Shown in pieces: positions 24,411 through 35,620 of a stretch of 64,000 nt of DNA. The stretch is from Hesseltinella vesiculosa (taxonomy: Eukaryota; Mucoromycota; Mucoromycetes; Mucorales; Cunninghamellaceae). The stretch spans positions 248,001 through 312,000 of the forward strand of contig MCGT01000023.1 in the NCBI GenBank assembly GCA_002104935.1. The letters run 5' to 3'. The notes beneath the pieces were generated by a model. It worked only from the letters and a program-made list of their open reading frames with translations, searched no databases and was not told the DNA's origin. The translations under genes were made by a program, and so were the position numbers. Each line of letters starts with the position of its first letter. Within the stretch, counting starts at the first letter, position 1.

Positions 24411-24460
24411 GTGCGGAGACTTGTTCTAGAATTAGACAAGTGCACTAGTAAACTCCGCAC
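24411..24460. repeat. Stem-loop in the element spacer
   Basis: GTGCGGAG (24411-24418) pairs with CTCCGCAC (24453-24460). Inside, ACTTGT (24419-24424) pairs with ACAAGT (24436-24441). Confidence 0.55.
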
Positions 24461-24866
24461 CCAGTCGAATTGCTTAAATCTTTTCTAAATTTTACAGCAT
24501 GGGAACGTCAACCATCCCCCAATTATCGTAGAAGTGCAAAATCAAGTCGATGACTGTTTTACATTACGAATCATGTCATACGCTATTGATGCTGTGAAGA
24601 AGTTTGGCAGGCCACCAATCGTGCTGACGTTTGTGGTAGCAAGAATGAAATACGAAGTTTTGAACAAATCTTCCCGAGATCGAAAGCTACCTTATCTGCT
24701 CAAATACCCATGCTCCCCTTGGGCCAAGGACTGTCTGTTTGTCGAATCTTCGACAATAAAGCCATATCTGAAAATGCCGTTGAACCTCTTCCTGGCCCTT
24801 TCTGCCTTTTTTCTGGGCCAGCACGCTTCACTCTTGGCCTCACCATACCCCAGCATTCGCTCACTC

Positions 24867-26122
24867 TACAAACCCACGGCCTTTCCCTATATCTCCTTAG
24901 CCAGTCAATGTAAAGCCCAAGTAAAACTATCAATTTTCTCATTCACCCTGTCTCTATGTTGTCAAGCGATAAAATCCTTTTTACCTTTTCCTTCCAAATC
25001 GGGAATTATGCCTGTCACCTGTCGTCATGGGTGAAAGTTTGCCATTGTTATTCATCCTTTTGGAAATAGGGCTGTCACCTACAAAATATATCTTCTACTG
25101 ATGGTTTCAAACAAAGAGTCATAGCTCTCCTATATCAAAAAGTCGATATTTTTACAACTCTAGGCTTGGCCACCAGTCAGGCCCGCAGTTTTTTTTGGTT
25201 CTTTTACTCACGTGTCCATCAACATCGGGCTCCAAGGTCTCTCCCCAAGGATATTCGACAGGGAATCAAGAGCTGGGACTAGTGTTTACAACAATGAATG
25301 CGTTTGAAAATAAATTTTTAATAAAATAGCACGAGCAAAGCAAGATTCCTTGAAACAACATGCTAGAAGAGGTTTTTACAGCACTCCTGGTAACACGTAT
25401 TACTCGTTATAAAAATATCGCCTACGGAGGCTCATCTTTTACTGAAGCAAGGTAGTAGTTATTCTATTATCGATATGCTTTAAACGAACAAAAAACAAAA
25501 AACAAAAATAAACTCCTTTTGCTGTTAAAAAAAAAGCAGATCAGTTTTGCCGGGGTTGATACCCATCAAAGTGGTTTTTACTCCTCTCCTGGTAACACGT
25601 GTTACTCATTATGAAAATATCGCCTACGAAAGCTCATCTTTTACTTCCAAAACCCCAGTTTGCTAAAGAGGCGTCAAGAGAATCTTGACCAATATTGCAT
25701 TTGACGTGTAGGTAACCAACTTGCCCAAGAGAGCAGCCACTTTTGCTGACTGCCGATTGCCTTGCGTGCACTGGCCAGGAATCGAAGGGGGGATATGCGG
25801 AGACTGAATCTGATCGCCCAGGTTCTTGTTTGAAAAAAAAAATATTTATATGCTACGCAGCTCTTTTGAGTGTTTGGATCGCCATCAAATTTTGTACATG
25901 TGCGCATATACTTGGATGATGATACTACTGAAAAAATCAGGTCAATTGACAAACGTCGCCCAGCCAATGTTTGATCCATTTCGTTTTGACACCGCCGATT
26001 CTCCAGCTAAAAAAGATGAAGAATCGGTCATTTTCCCCGGAGGACACCCAGGCCATCTGATCAAAATTCGCAGTGCAAATTTTCCTGGCCAGTTCACCCC
26101 AAATTTTGTATACGAGCTCAAT
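24867..26122 (-). repeat. Right inverted arm
   Basis: About 1256 bp; reverse complement of the left arm. Beyond its outer end, homology to the dispersed copies near 49.5 and 59.3 kb continues to about 26185 (TCTCTCGGACACCCAAGCGA, then AGGCTGGCG), which the left side lacks. Confidence 0.8.
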
Positions 26123-26588
26123 ATGATGAAAACAGGCTTTGATTAAATTCCATCTCTCTCGGACACCCAAGCGAAGAGCCAGAAGGCTGGCGAACATGCA
26201 CGAAAAATGATTTCGCACGCACTTGATTTCGCTTTCCCATGCACTCGGAAATGATTAGCCGGTTCGCCCGATAGGTTCATCCGCCAAGAAAACCTATCCG
26301 TAACTCATAATAACCAGGCTATGCCGGTCACCGGCAGAAGGCACGGTTAACTTTTCATCTTACATAATACTGTACTGAAAAGCACACCCTCTCGAGCAGT
26401 ACGAGTTTTTTTTTTTTTTGGCGCATTCTCAATGAGGAATTTTCCAACGCCGAAGAAACAACGCCATCTTCGAAACAAAGAGATGGCTCATATCAAGCTC
26501 ATCAAGGTAATGTGACTCTATTGCTTTTATTGAAGAGAGAGAGAGAGGTTAAGTGGCAATGGTATATGAGATGGGCTGGGGGAGTGAT
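26123..26588. other. Right flank of the element and 3' region of the scaffold gene
   Basis: The first ~60 bp match the dispersed-repeat family. A T run lies at about 26406-26420. No gene seen. Confidence 0.5.
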
Positions 26589-29500
26589 CTAATCGATGTT
26601 GCCGACGGCTGTTCCAAAGCCCGAGGCATCCCAGTCGTCCAGAGCAGACGTATTGCTGGTCGCTTGCAGTCGCATGACTTGGCGCAGCTCTAGATAGAGC
26701 TGGTCCACCAGGGTATGCATCGGCACTTGAATCGGCGGCACATTAAACATTTGACGGACTCGGACCACTTGATGCTGGAACTGGTCCACGACCATCTCGT
26801 TGGCCTGGCTCTGACCTGAACCGGTGTCATCCAAATGGCGGCCCTATAAAAATGGTAAGGAAGACTGCCTTGTCGTAGCTTTTTTTCTATTGTCACTTAC
26901 GTGGATAAGAAGATGATCCAACATGCTGCACCAATCGAACGACATGGTCATAATGGCGTCGCTACGACACATGTGCAAAAACTGAACGAGGGACAGGAAC
27001 CAAGTCCACACCGTCAAACCTGCATGACCCTGATTATTTATGTTGGGCAAACCGAGAAAAAAGGTCATGAGTCTCGGTTGTGACAGCACCTCTCCACCTC
27101 TTTAAATCCTCCATTGTCTTACGGATACCAAAGTGTCGATGGGGATTGAGCAGAGTAGGCGGCGGATGGATGGCCACACAGAGATCCAGAATTGGTTACG
27201 GAGGCATTCTTGATGGTGTTTAAGCAACTCGACACGCGTCGTGCGCAAAATGACAAGGGTCCAGATTTTCAGTAGCAAGAAAGCCAAGACCAGCACCTCG
27301 CCTGTATGGCTGTAGACAAATCCAGGGTCGGGCTGGCCGTAGGGAATTTGTACAGCGTCAAAGAGCTGGATCAAAAACTCGGTCAGGGTCGTCTGCAATC
27401 CTTCCATGCGATGCAACAAATCTATTTGCGATTGCTTCAAATGGCACAATAAAAACCATGACAAAAACCTTAAGGACGACCGGGTCTCATCCAGCTAATA
27501 ATAAGAAACGCGTAAATAGGTGCACATTTATCTCTTTTTTTTCAACTCACATGAATAGTGGAAAGGACGTGGTCCATGGCTTGGTCACTCCAAAGGCACT
27601 TCCAGGACAGGATATGGGCAACAGTGTTGTAGGTTTTGAAGTCTTTCTTTGTGAACTGATCAGTGTACGGCGTTGATTTGAGATAGCTTAGCATGGGGTC
27701 TAGCAATGGGTCGAGACGGTTTGCAAAATAAGGCCTATGGCGGCCATCGACCGATGCACCCAAGTAATTGCTTTCGATCGAAATATACCACGGATGATAT
27801 CGCTCGTCGCTGTCCCAGAGGACCAACTAATTGTGTGTGTGTGTGTGTGTGTGTGAGATATGGTCAGTTGGCGATCAAGAGTCATGCTTGATTTCATACC
27901 TGTAACGCAGTAAGCAGGGTATCTTTAGGCAATTTTAGACGTTGGGTCAGGGCCAGGCGAATTTCATCGACGATAGTGTCGGCAAAGATGTTGGTGGCTG
28001 GAATACCGGGGATGTTTTCCAGGGAGGCAAAGGAGGCAACCATATGCACGGCGCATTCGGCTTGGATAGTGCAGTGTCGGATCCCGTGTACAAATAACAC
28101 TTGCATCGCTGGTAGCAATGTCTTTTTTTTTTTTCATAAAAAACAAAAATAGGTGAATACAAATCTTCTTTTCTTTTGAGTGCTCACCTGAAAATGATAT
28201 GGATGCTCCATCAGCAAAATGGCTGACATTGTGAACAGAGGGTTGATGTCCCAATCAAATCGGCGCCAGTTCTGCGTGTATTTGACCAGCAATTGAAGGA
28301 AGCCGGCGTAATCTAAAAGAGAGGGGGGAAATATGAGCAAGCCAATATCTTGCCTTGCTAGGGCCATGCAACTTGCCTGCCAGCACATTTTCAGGATACG
28401 GGTAAGAATGGACGGTCTGGACATAACGGCTCATGTTGCAAAGGACAGCCGAAAATGACTTGCGGTCCATCTGGTGCTGTTTCATAAGCTTATCAATGAC
28501 ATCACGCACAGGTTGGTCACGCAGATAGACAACAGGATCTTCGTCAGGCACCTTGTCATCAGCATCAATAATAGAGCGAAGCACAAAGAACAGGTCGGTT
28601 TGTTGAGGCTGCTCCGTAATCGTTTGGTTCTAACGACATTAAAAAAAAAAAAAAGATAACCATGACCGCTTCGCTTTGGAGGTTCCTTTACCTTGAAGAT
28701 CAGGACAAAGAGACCAGCAGCTGCAAAACGGGAGAAGGCAGCCTTGAGGAATTGCTTGGCACGGAGAAAGACGGGGTCGCTGGAGCGTTTGCGCTGGGCT
28801 TGGGCCATCAGTTTGCCGAGGACAACGATCTGCTTGGATAGCACCATGGCGGTCAAATGGTCGGACTGTCGCAGCAGACAGTGCAAAATTTCCAGAACCA
28901 AGAGCTTATTTTCTTCTCCAATTTCATGCAACACCAGGTCAATGACTTGCTTCATCGCAAACACCAGATCTTGCTCATAAGCGCGGTCCAAAATGTTATG
29001 CTAAGCGGTTAGGGCGTAAAATGAAAGAGTCAGCAGTCCTTCTTTGCCGCCAATTTTCAAAGAGTGATAAATACCTTGTATATGACAATCAGGATGACTT
29101 CAAGCCAGGTGCGCAATGTGATGGGGTTGAGGTCAGTGAGGTCGGTGTGAAAGTACTTTAGGACGACGTCGATAAAATGGACGCCGGGGCTACTGTTTTC
29201 GGCAAGCTTGAGTCGGTTGTGCTGCAGTGCCTTGGAATCCATCTTGGCGACGGTTTCGGCGGGAAGAGGAGCAAAGCTGTCCATAATGAGCTTCAGGCCA
29301 CGGGAGCAGCAGGTCAGGATCGAGGTTTGCAGTGGGTCGGCGACCGACTTGTCATCTTGGAAGGGCTGGTCGATTGGTCCAAAGAGAACTTTCCATTCGC
29401 CACCATCCAAGACGCGGTGCGGGTGCTGGAAGCCCATCATGGTCACCAGCACGAGCTTGAGACGCGATATCTGGACCATGTCAATACGAACGTGATGGCT

Positions 29501-32500
29501 GAGCATTTGCAAGGCCAGGGTCATCATCAGTACCGTGACGTTTTCCGACTCGGCCAGTTGGATGGGATCCATCTTGGTGTCGCGTGCGCTGCTGTTGCTG
29601 GGGTGCGTTTCCTTTGATGAGGCTAGCATGGTTATCTTTGTTTCCAAGGATTCCAGCAGACATTCCCATTGCAGCACTTGCCAATCAGGAAACAGGGAAT
29701 GAAGGCGAATCATCATGTGGACTAAAGACCGGAGTTCGGAGTCACTTGCGCTGTAAAAATGCGCTTCCCAGCAACGAAACGCAGAGTTCAGGTGCAAAGT
29801 GCCAAACGACTGCAGCAGCGCTGTTGCCTTGATGCGCGCGTTTTCCTAAGAGGTAAACCCAGAAAATGAGTGTCCTGTATGTACGCAACTTTCAAAGTTA
29901 TCTACATTGTTATCCCAGAGACTAGCAACCAGTGTGCTGAAGACGGGTCCGAGTTTGGCAAGGAGCGGAAGCCATTTGCTCTGGAAGCCAGCGTCCATCT
30001 TTGTAAACAGGCCATAAAGCTGATCGAGACCTTGGTATCGGATTTCCCAATTGTTGTCATTCATGACCTTGTACACACAAGCATGGAATGGCACTGCGTC
30101 GATCTGGAGTAACTTCATCAGTAGCTGCAGCATTTGATCCGATGAGTCATCGTACAGCGGTGAAAGAAGCTCCCAAACCCTATGTAGCACCAAAAAAAAA
30201 AAAAAAAAAAACGTTGAGACGGCTTATTCTACCTTCCTCTCTCATTCTGACAACAGACTTACGCTTCGATAAGCCGAGGCATACATGATGTGATGAATTC
30301 TGCGCTTCTGACATTGGATGAGCCCCAAGTGACGAGGCCATAGAAAAGCTTGACGATTTCTTGACGTACATTGAGTTGATCCCATTGCATATAAGCCAGT
30401 ATGCAGCGGATCACCACGCTCTTGTTGTCCACTTTGAGCTCGGGCTCAATCGAGTGAGTTTTATCTTGACTAGGCCATGGAATAGTCGGTCAGCATGATG
30501 AACCCAAAAAAAAAAAAAAAAAAAGACGCGCATATCTTACGTGGCATAGGTGTAAATTGGCACAATGTCCAGTTCTTTGAGGTTTAGGATAGAGCATCCA
30601 TAGGCATAACCAGTCAGCACAAGCGAATATTTGATAAATTTCTGGGCACTGGTCAAAGAGCAAAGGGTAGTCAGCATCAAATGAAATCAAACGCGCTCGC
30701 TCCTTTTACTTTTGGAGACGCCGTGAGGACAGTTTGTCTGTTTCGTTCTTCTTCTTCAGAGTACCAAAGGCAGTTTCATTAAGATAGCCGATGACATCGA
30801 TGATGACAGCACGTGGGGTGGTGCACAGGCCGTGAGAGAGCTGGAACCAGATCAATTCAATAAAGTCGCCAGTCATACTGATAGGCGCTTCAACTTGGAC
30901 TAGATTCCGAGCAAACTTGGCCAAGTACACAGAAGGGATGCCCGTCCTGTATGCAGAGGGTCAGTCACTTACTATTTTTTTTCTTTACAGATGCCCATTT
31001 CAACTTACCCCATATGAACAACGAGATTCAGCATCGATATGGCTCGTTCAACAGATTCGCCCCTCGTCAACATGTTGGCAATGATATCAAAGGACGAAGT
31101 GATATCACCAATGTTGGTTCGATTTTGTAATGTTGAGAGAGAAGGTTTTCCTGAAAAGAGCTTCGACAAGACGCGCAGCTCGATCACTTGATCCTCCTAG
31201 CAAAGGCAAACAAGCGTTAGAGGCCACACCTTTGTTCATTCACTCGTTGATTTTTTTTTTGTATATACCTTGAGCATCAGGTTGATTTGAGGGTCGCACC
31301 AAGCACGTTGCAGCTGCCATTCCAATACGGTGTCTAAAGCAGTAAACGTCAGGCCCATCGATTTCAGCTTGGCTAAATAGCTGAGATACACATCAAAGCT
31401 GAGCAGAGGTGATGCGGGCTGAAGAAGACAAGGAGGAAAAAATAAAAAGCGCGTCAGTAAAACTTGGTATTTTTTAATATCTCCCTTCTCCTTTTCTTTA
31501 CTTCTTGACTATCCAAGGGGTTGTCGGGGTATACTTTTTCAATGACAGCATCAAGGCCATGGTGGAGAAGTTGGGCAAAGGCGGGCGGGTCGAGTTCGTG
31601 TAGCTTGGCAAACCATGGAGCAACAAAGCGGTCACGTAGAGCTTGACGGGTTGTGACGTAGAGATTGCCGGTGGTGGTGGAGCGAGGACCGGGTCCGACG
31701 GGGGAGGATGGCGACGGGAGCGTAGCAGTAGCGGCGCTGGTAGATGGGGCGGCGTCTGACGATGCAGAGAGTGGCGCATGGGATGAATTTTGCTGGGCCT
31801 TGGCGCCAGGCAGGCGAATTTGCTGGGACATGGCAAAAGCTGCGTAGAGCGAGGTGAGCTTTTCGTCTTCGGAGAGGAGCCAGTCAAGAAGAGACGTCAT
31901 GAGCTGTTGGCGGGCGACAGGAGACATGATTGGATCGGGCCAGCACCTCCTGGTAAGCATCAGCAGTCCACATTCGTTGACAGAAAGGTCGACATCGTCC
32001 AGACAGGCATCAATGGCATTCAGCAGCGTGTCGACGTGGATGGAATGGTCCATGGCAAAAGGCACGGGGAAGATGCAGTTGACGGAGGAGGAGCGGGTAG
32101 TCCCCGGAAAGAGCACGGGCGAGGCGTCCCACCGTTCAAAGAGACCGAGATTGCGCATGTGCTGCAAGAAGATTTCACACAATTTGCGATTGTCGATGTG
32201 CAGCTCGTTCATCATCCAGGAAATCATGGAATGGGTGGTCATTTGTTCCTGGGCTACCCCTGTATACCCAGCATCGTGGGCGGGTGGAGGAGGTGAGATC
32301 GAAACGGGGAAAGAGACAGTGGGTGGGTCCAAGGAGTCAGAGGCAGAAGGCGTGTCGGCGGAGGCTGGCTGGCTGGCCGGCCGCAGGGCTTTCATGCAGG
32401 CACCCAGGTGGCTGATGTAGCCTTCAAAGCTGAGCAGATACTGGTGGCCAACGTTGGACGAGGTATCGTAGTCGGCAAAAAAGGGAGAGGGCTGAAACAG

Positions 32501-34743
32501 ATTGTTGTCAAGAACGTGGTGGCAATTGTTGAGAGCTTCAGCAAACAAGCCAAGGCCGGGTTGTTTTTTTAACTTGGCGAGCACATCATTGTCACCGTCT
32601 TCAGGGTCGGTCTCGTTTTCAGTGGGTTGATGCTGCTGCAGGGGGTTGTGTCCATCAAGCAAGAGGCAGCCAGAAGCCATGCCATGATAGAACAGATGTC
32701 GCTGTAGAGTGAGGAGATGGGCGATGCCGGTGACTTGTTCGAAGCTTTTGCCTTGGATTTCTTGGAGCGAGCGTGGGAACATGCCCTGGTAGAACTGGTG
32801 CAAGGACTCTTCGAGCTTCGCCATGGTGATGCGGGTCTCGGTCTCCAGAAAAGGTTGGTAGGGTTGGCACTGGTGGCTGCTGACATTGCTGAGACAAGCG
32901 AGATGAACAAAGCGGCTGCAGATGAAGCAGCGGTAGCCCTGTTGGTGGATACCCCAAAGTGGCAAGCGGCAGCATGCACACAGGAGCAGGGTGAACAGAT
33001 TGACCAGCTGGAATTGATGCCCATGGAGCTGGATGGTAGCGGGCAAGGACTCCTGGAGGTCGATGGGCAAAGAGCCGTTGACCAGGTCAGTATAGCGTGA
33101 CTGGAGTGGGATGTGACAGAACTGTGGGCTGACAACTTTCTGCATGCCACCTTTTTTGATGTAGAGCATGATGTCGAGATCGTCGTTGCCGAGGTAGTTC
33201 ATGTAGCAGGAGTAATGGATGTTTCGCTTGCACTGGTAGCAGCGTAGGCCGAAGCCATAGATTGGTTGGAAGCATTCGGCGCAGTGGGATCCATCGACGC
33301 CATCATAGGTGAGCAGCATGGCGTTGGGGTGGCGGTGGCGATGCATGTTACGCTGGCGCTGATGTTCAAGCCGCTGCTGCTTCTGTTGCTGTAGGCCAGC
33401 ATGATGCTGGGGAGCGTTTTCTTGTTCCAGGAACATGTGTGGGTACCAGACGTGGTCGTTCATGTCATCCAAGGGATCCAATTGGTGAGGAGAGGCTAAG
33501 GATGGCGAGGAGGGCGCCATGGCCGAGGCGGGGGATGAGGTTGGTTCAGCCGTGCGGGTGGTTCCAGACGGCGCGAGCAAGCGGAGCAGAGGTTTGGCGA
33601 CGACTAGGTGGCCGAGGCTGACAAAGTAGTACTGGAAGAGGACCTGACAGGCATGATAGCGGGATGGAGGAGAGCAGGCGATGATTTGCAGCAGATCAAG
33701 AAACAGCTCGGGTTTGTGTTCAACCATTAATCGCAAGGCGCGGTGGATGTACAGGGTGGGCATGGTATTATCTTCGCAAGGGAGCGCGAGGTATTGGAGT
33801 AGCATGGACAACAGGGGAGGGAACAAGGCGTCTTGGTACATCAACAGATCCTGATGGATTTGAGACGGGTGGGATATCAATGAGCTAGATGAGGCGTGAG
33901 CTGAAGTGTCGATGGTCAAGGAAGGGCGGGCTTTTGGGTCATCCGGGCTTTGGACATGAATGACAGGTGCCTTGAAGGAAGTCAATGGAGTAACATCGGT
34001 GGCTGCAGCGATGTGAGAGAATGAGAAGGGGGAGAGAGGGGTAATCAAAAGAGTGCGTCAGAAAATAAAATCAGTCATACGCATTCTTTTTGGCGTACCT
34101 TCAGGCTTAGGGTGTATGAGTTTTGGTAAGAGTGATTCGACAAAAAATGTAGCAAGTTTGACTTTGATAGAGGTGAAAGCAGGATGAGGGAAGCAATCAA
34201 AGGCAGGCAAAACAGCCAGGCCAATGCGGTAGAGGCTAGGTGGGTGGCAGGTGCATTTGACCAAGATCAATGCAATATCCAGCATGAGAGTTTGTAATGT
34301 ACAGGGTGGACGAAACGGTCTTGGATTAGCTACAGTGAATCGGCAATCATTCAATATCAAATCTTCCAAGTAAGGCAGCACCATGTTTAAAATATCCTGG
34401 GTAAAGTCGCTATAAAAAAAAAAAAAGGGTCCAAAGGCAAGGTGAGTCTTGAATAGACTGGTTGGTTTTTTTATTCGTGTCTGTTTTACCTGTAGGGGGA
34501 TGGATCGGCAGAGCGAAAGTCAAACAGCAGTCGCCGTAACTCCATGGTATTGTCAATGGTATCGTCCAATTCAAAAGAGGCAGACACGGGCTGTAAATCA
34601 TAGAAGGGCGGCGGGCGTTTACGTTTGTCCAGTTTGGCGAGAATTTGCTGGATGGCTTTGACCAGCTTTGAGCGATTGTCTTGGGTGAAGGGCATAGGGA
34701 TGACAGTAGCATCCGCAGGCGCATCAGCCTCCGTCAACGTCAT
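26589..34743 (-). CDS. Giant helical scaffold with two C1-like zinc fingers (possibly UNC80-like)
   Basis: 18 exons (minus): 34743-34490, 34409-34099, 34002-31502, 31418-31269, 31196-31009, 30946-30710, 30648-30541, 30469-30263, 30179-29906, 29845-29075, 29000-28692, 28629-28377, 28312-28188, 28121-27900, 27826-27551, 27494-27123, 27029-26901 and 26843-26589. They join in frame to 2313 aa. Most of the protein is amphipathic helix of HEAT/ARM character. Two cysteine-rich modules lie near residues 425-465 (CAECFQPIYGFGLRCYQCKR, then HYSC) and 515-565 (LLCACCRLPLWGIHQQGYRC, then FICSRFVHLAC). Exon 12 ends at a GC donor (CAG|GCAAGT). No membrane span or enzyme motif is evident. Size, helical build and blocks such as LLPAMQVLFVHGIRHCTIQA suggest a distant UNC79/UNC80-type channel scaffold. 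That assignment is tentative; the gene model is solid. Confidence 0.75.
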
Positions 34744-34867
34744 TGGATTATGCTATGGTGAAAGAAGGAAGGAAAAAAAAAAGGCGTGAAAAAAAAGGCC
34801 ACTTTTTTTTTTGAAGCAAAAAATTTTGCCGACAGCAGTTTTCTCTTTCTTCTCCACTTTATCCATC
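34744..34867. promoter_or_regulatory. Shared 124-bp promoter, scaffold gene and spt4
   Basis: Only 124 bp separate the two divergent start codons. The segment holds A and T runs and no other obvious motif. Bidirectional use is inferred from the spacing. Confidence 0.55.
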
Positions 34868-35419
34868 ATGTCGCAAGTCTTGCCTACCGATAAAAAGCAA
34901 TTACGAGCTTGTTTATTGTGTTCACTTGTTAAGGTATTTTTAATGATCTAACAGGCGTGCCCACGTTTTTTACTACCCACTTTTTTTTCGAAATCAAGAC
35001 TGCTCCCCAATTCCGTCATGGGGGATGTGAAAACTGTGAAGAGATCTTACGGATGCGAGGCAGCATGGATCGAGTGTTGGAATGCACAAGCTCCAAATTT
35101 GATGGGTAATAGACAGTATATATACAGAATATAGATGCTATGGCGACAACCTGATATTTACCATGACTACGTACTCTTTTCCAGTGTTGTTTCCATGATG
35201 CAACCTGCCGAAAGCTGGGTGGCTCGATGGCAACGGATAGGTAAAATAATCGAAAGGCTATAGGTATGATCTGGTAGTGACTGATGTTTCGTTTTAGAAA
35301 AATTCACCCGCGGTGTGTATGCTATTCGAGTGTATGGACGTGTACCTGAAGATGTAGAAGACGAGCTGGATCGACGAGGGCTAGAATATCGACCAAGGGA
35401 CGGCTCTGTCAAGGAATAG
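34868..35419 (+). CDS. spt4: Transcription elongation factor Spt4
   Basis: Small zinc-finger partner of Spt5 (DSIF), which clamps RNA polymerase II during elongation. Exons: 34868-34933, 34999-35105, 35185-35240 and 35298-35419; 116 aa, matching the family (117 in human). Zinc ligands are C15 and C18 (ACLLCSLVK) and C31 and C34 (GGCENCEE). Conserved blocks: LRACLLCSLVKT, ECTSSKFDGVVSMM, SWVARWQRI and GVYAIRVYGRVPED. All three introns are GT-AG. The gene shares its promoter region with the giant scaffold gene. Confidence 0.97.
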
Positions 35420-35620
35420 ACAACTGACTACAATACCATGCGTTCGTTCTTGCGTCATTTTTTTTTTCAATTGGGACAATGCGTGTAAATAGTAAAGAAA
35501 AGAAAAAAAAAAAAAAGGTATATCATTATTTTATTGGCTGTAGCGAAGAAACGAACTTTGTAAAGGATTAAGGGTAGCATTAAAAAAAACGGGGACGGTA
35601 GTGTTATTTGGGGGGGGGTA

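Larger units (their letters stand above)
20888..26122. mobile_element. 5.2-kb element bounded by ~1.3-kb inverted arms
   Basis: The left arm (20888-22196) reappears inverted as the right arm (24867-26122). Examples: the left terminus ATTGAACTCGTATGCAAAAT matches the right terminus read backwards, ATTGAGCTCGTATACAAAAT; the same long order of blocks follows on both sides down to GGCCGTGGGTTTGTA at the inner ends. Identity looks around 90%, with small indels; the left arm carries an extra ~36 bp near 22035-22075. The spacer of about 2.67 kb holds decayed coding sequence. This geometry fits a long-TIR DNA transposon or foldback element. I recognise no transposase and no clear target-site duplication, so it would be non-autonomous. 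Confidence 0.75.

Noticed and set aside
31790..32420. Two overlapping plus-strand open frames
   Set aside because: Shadows of the large exon 3 of the scaffold gene.
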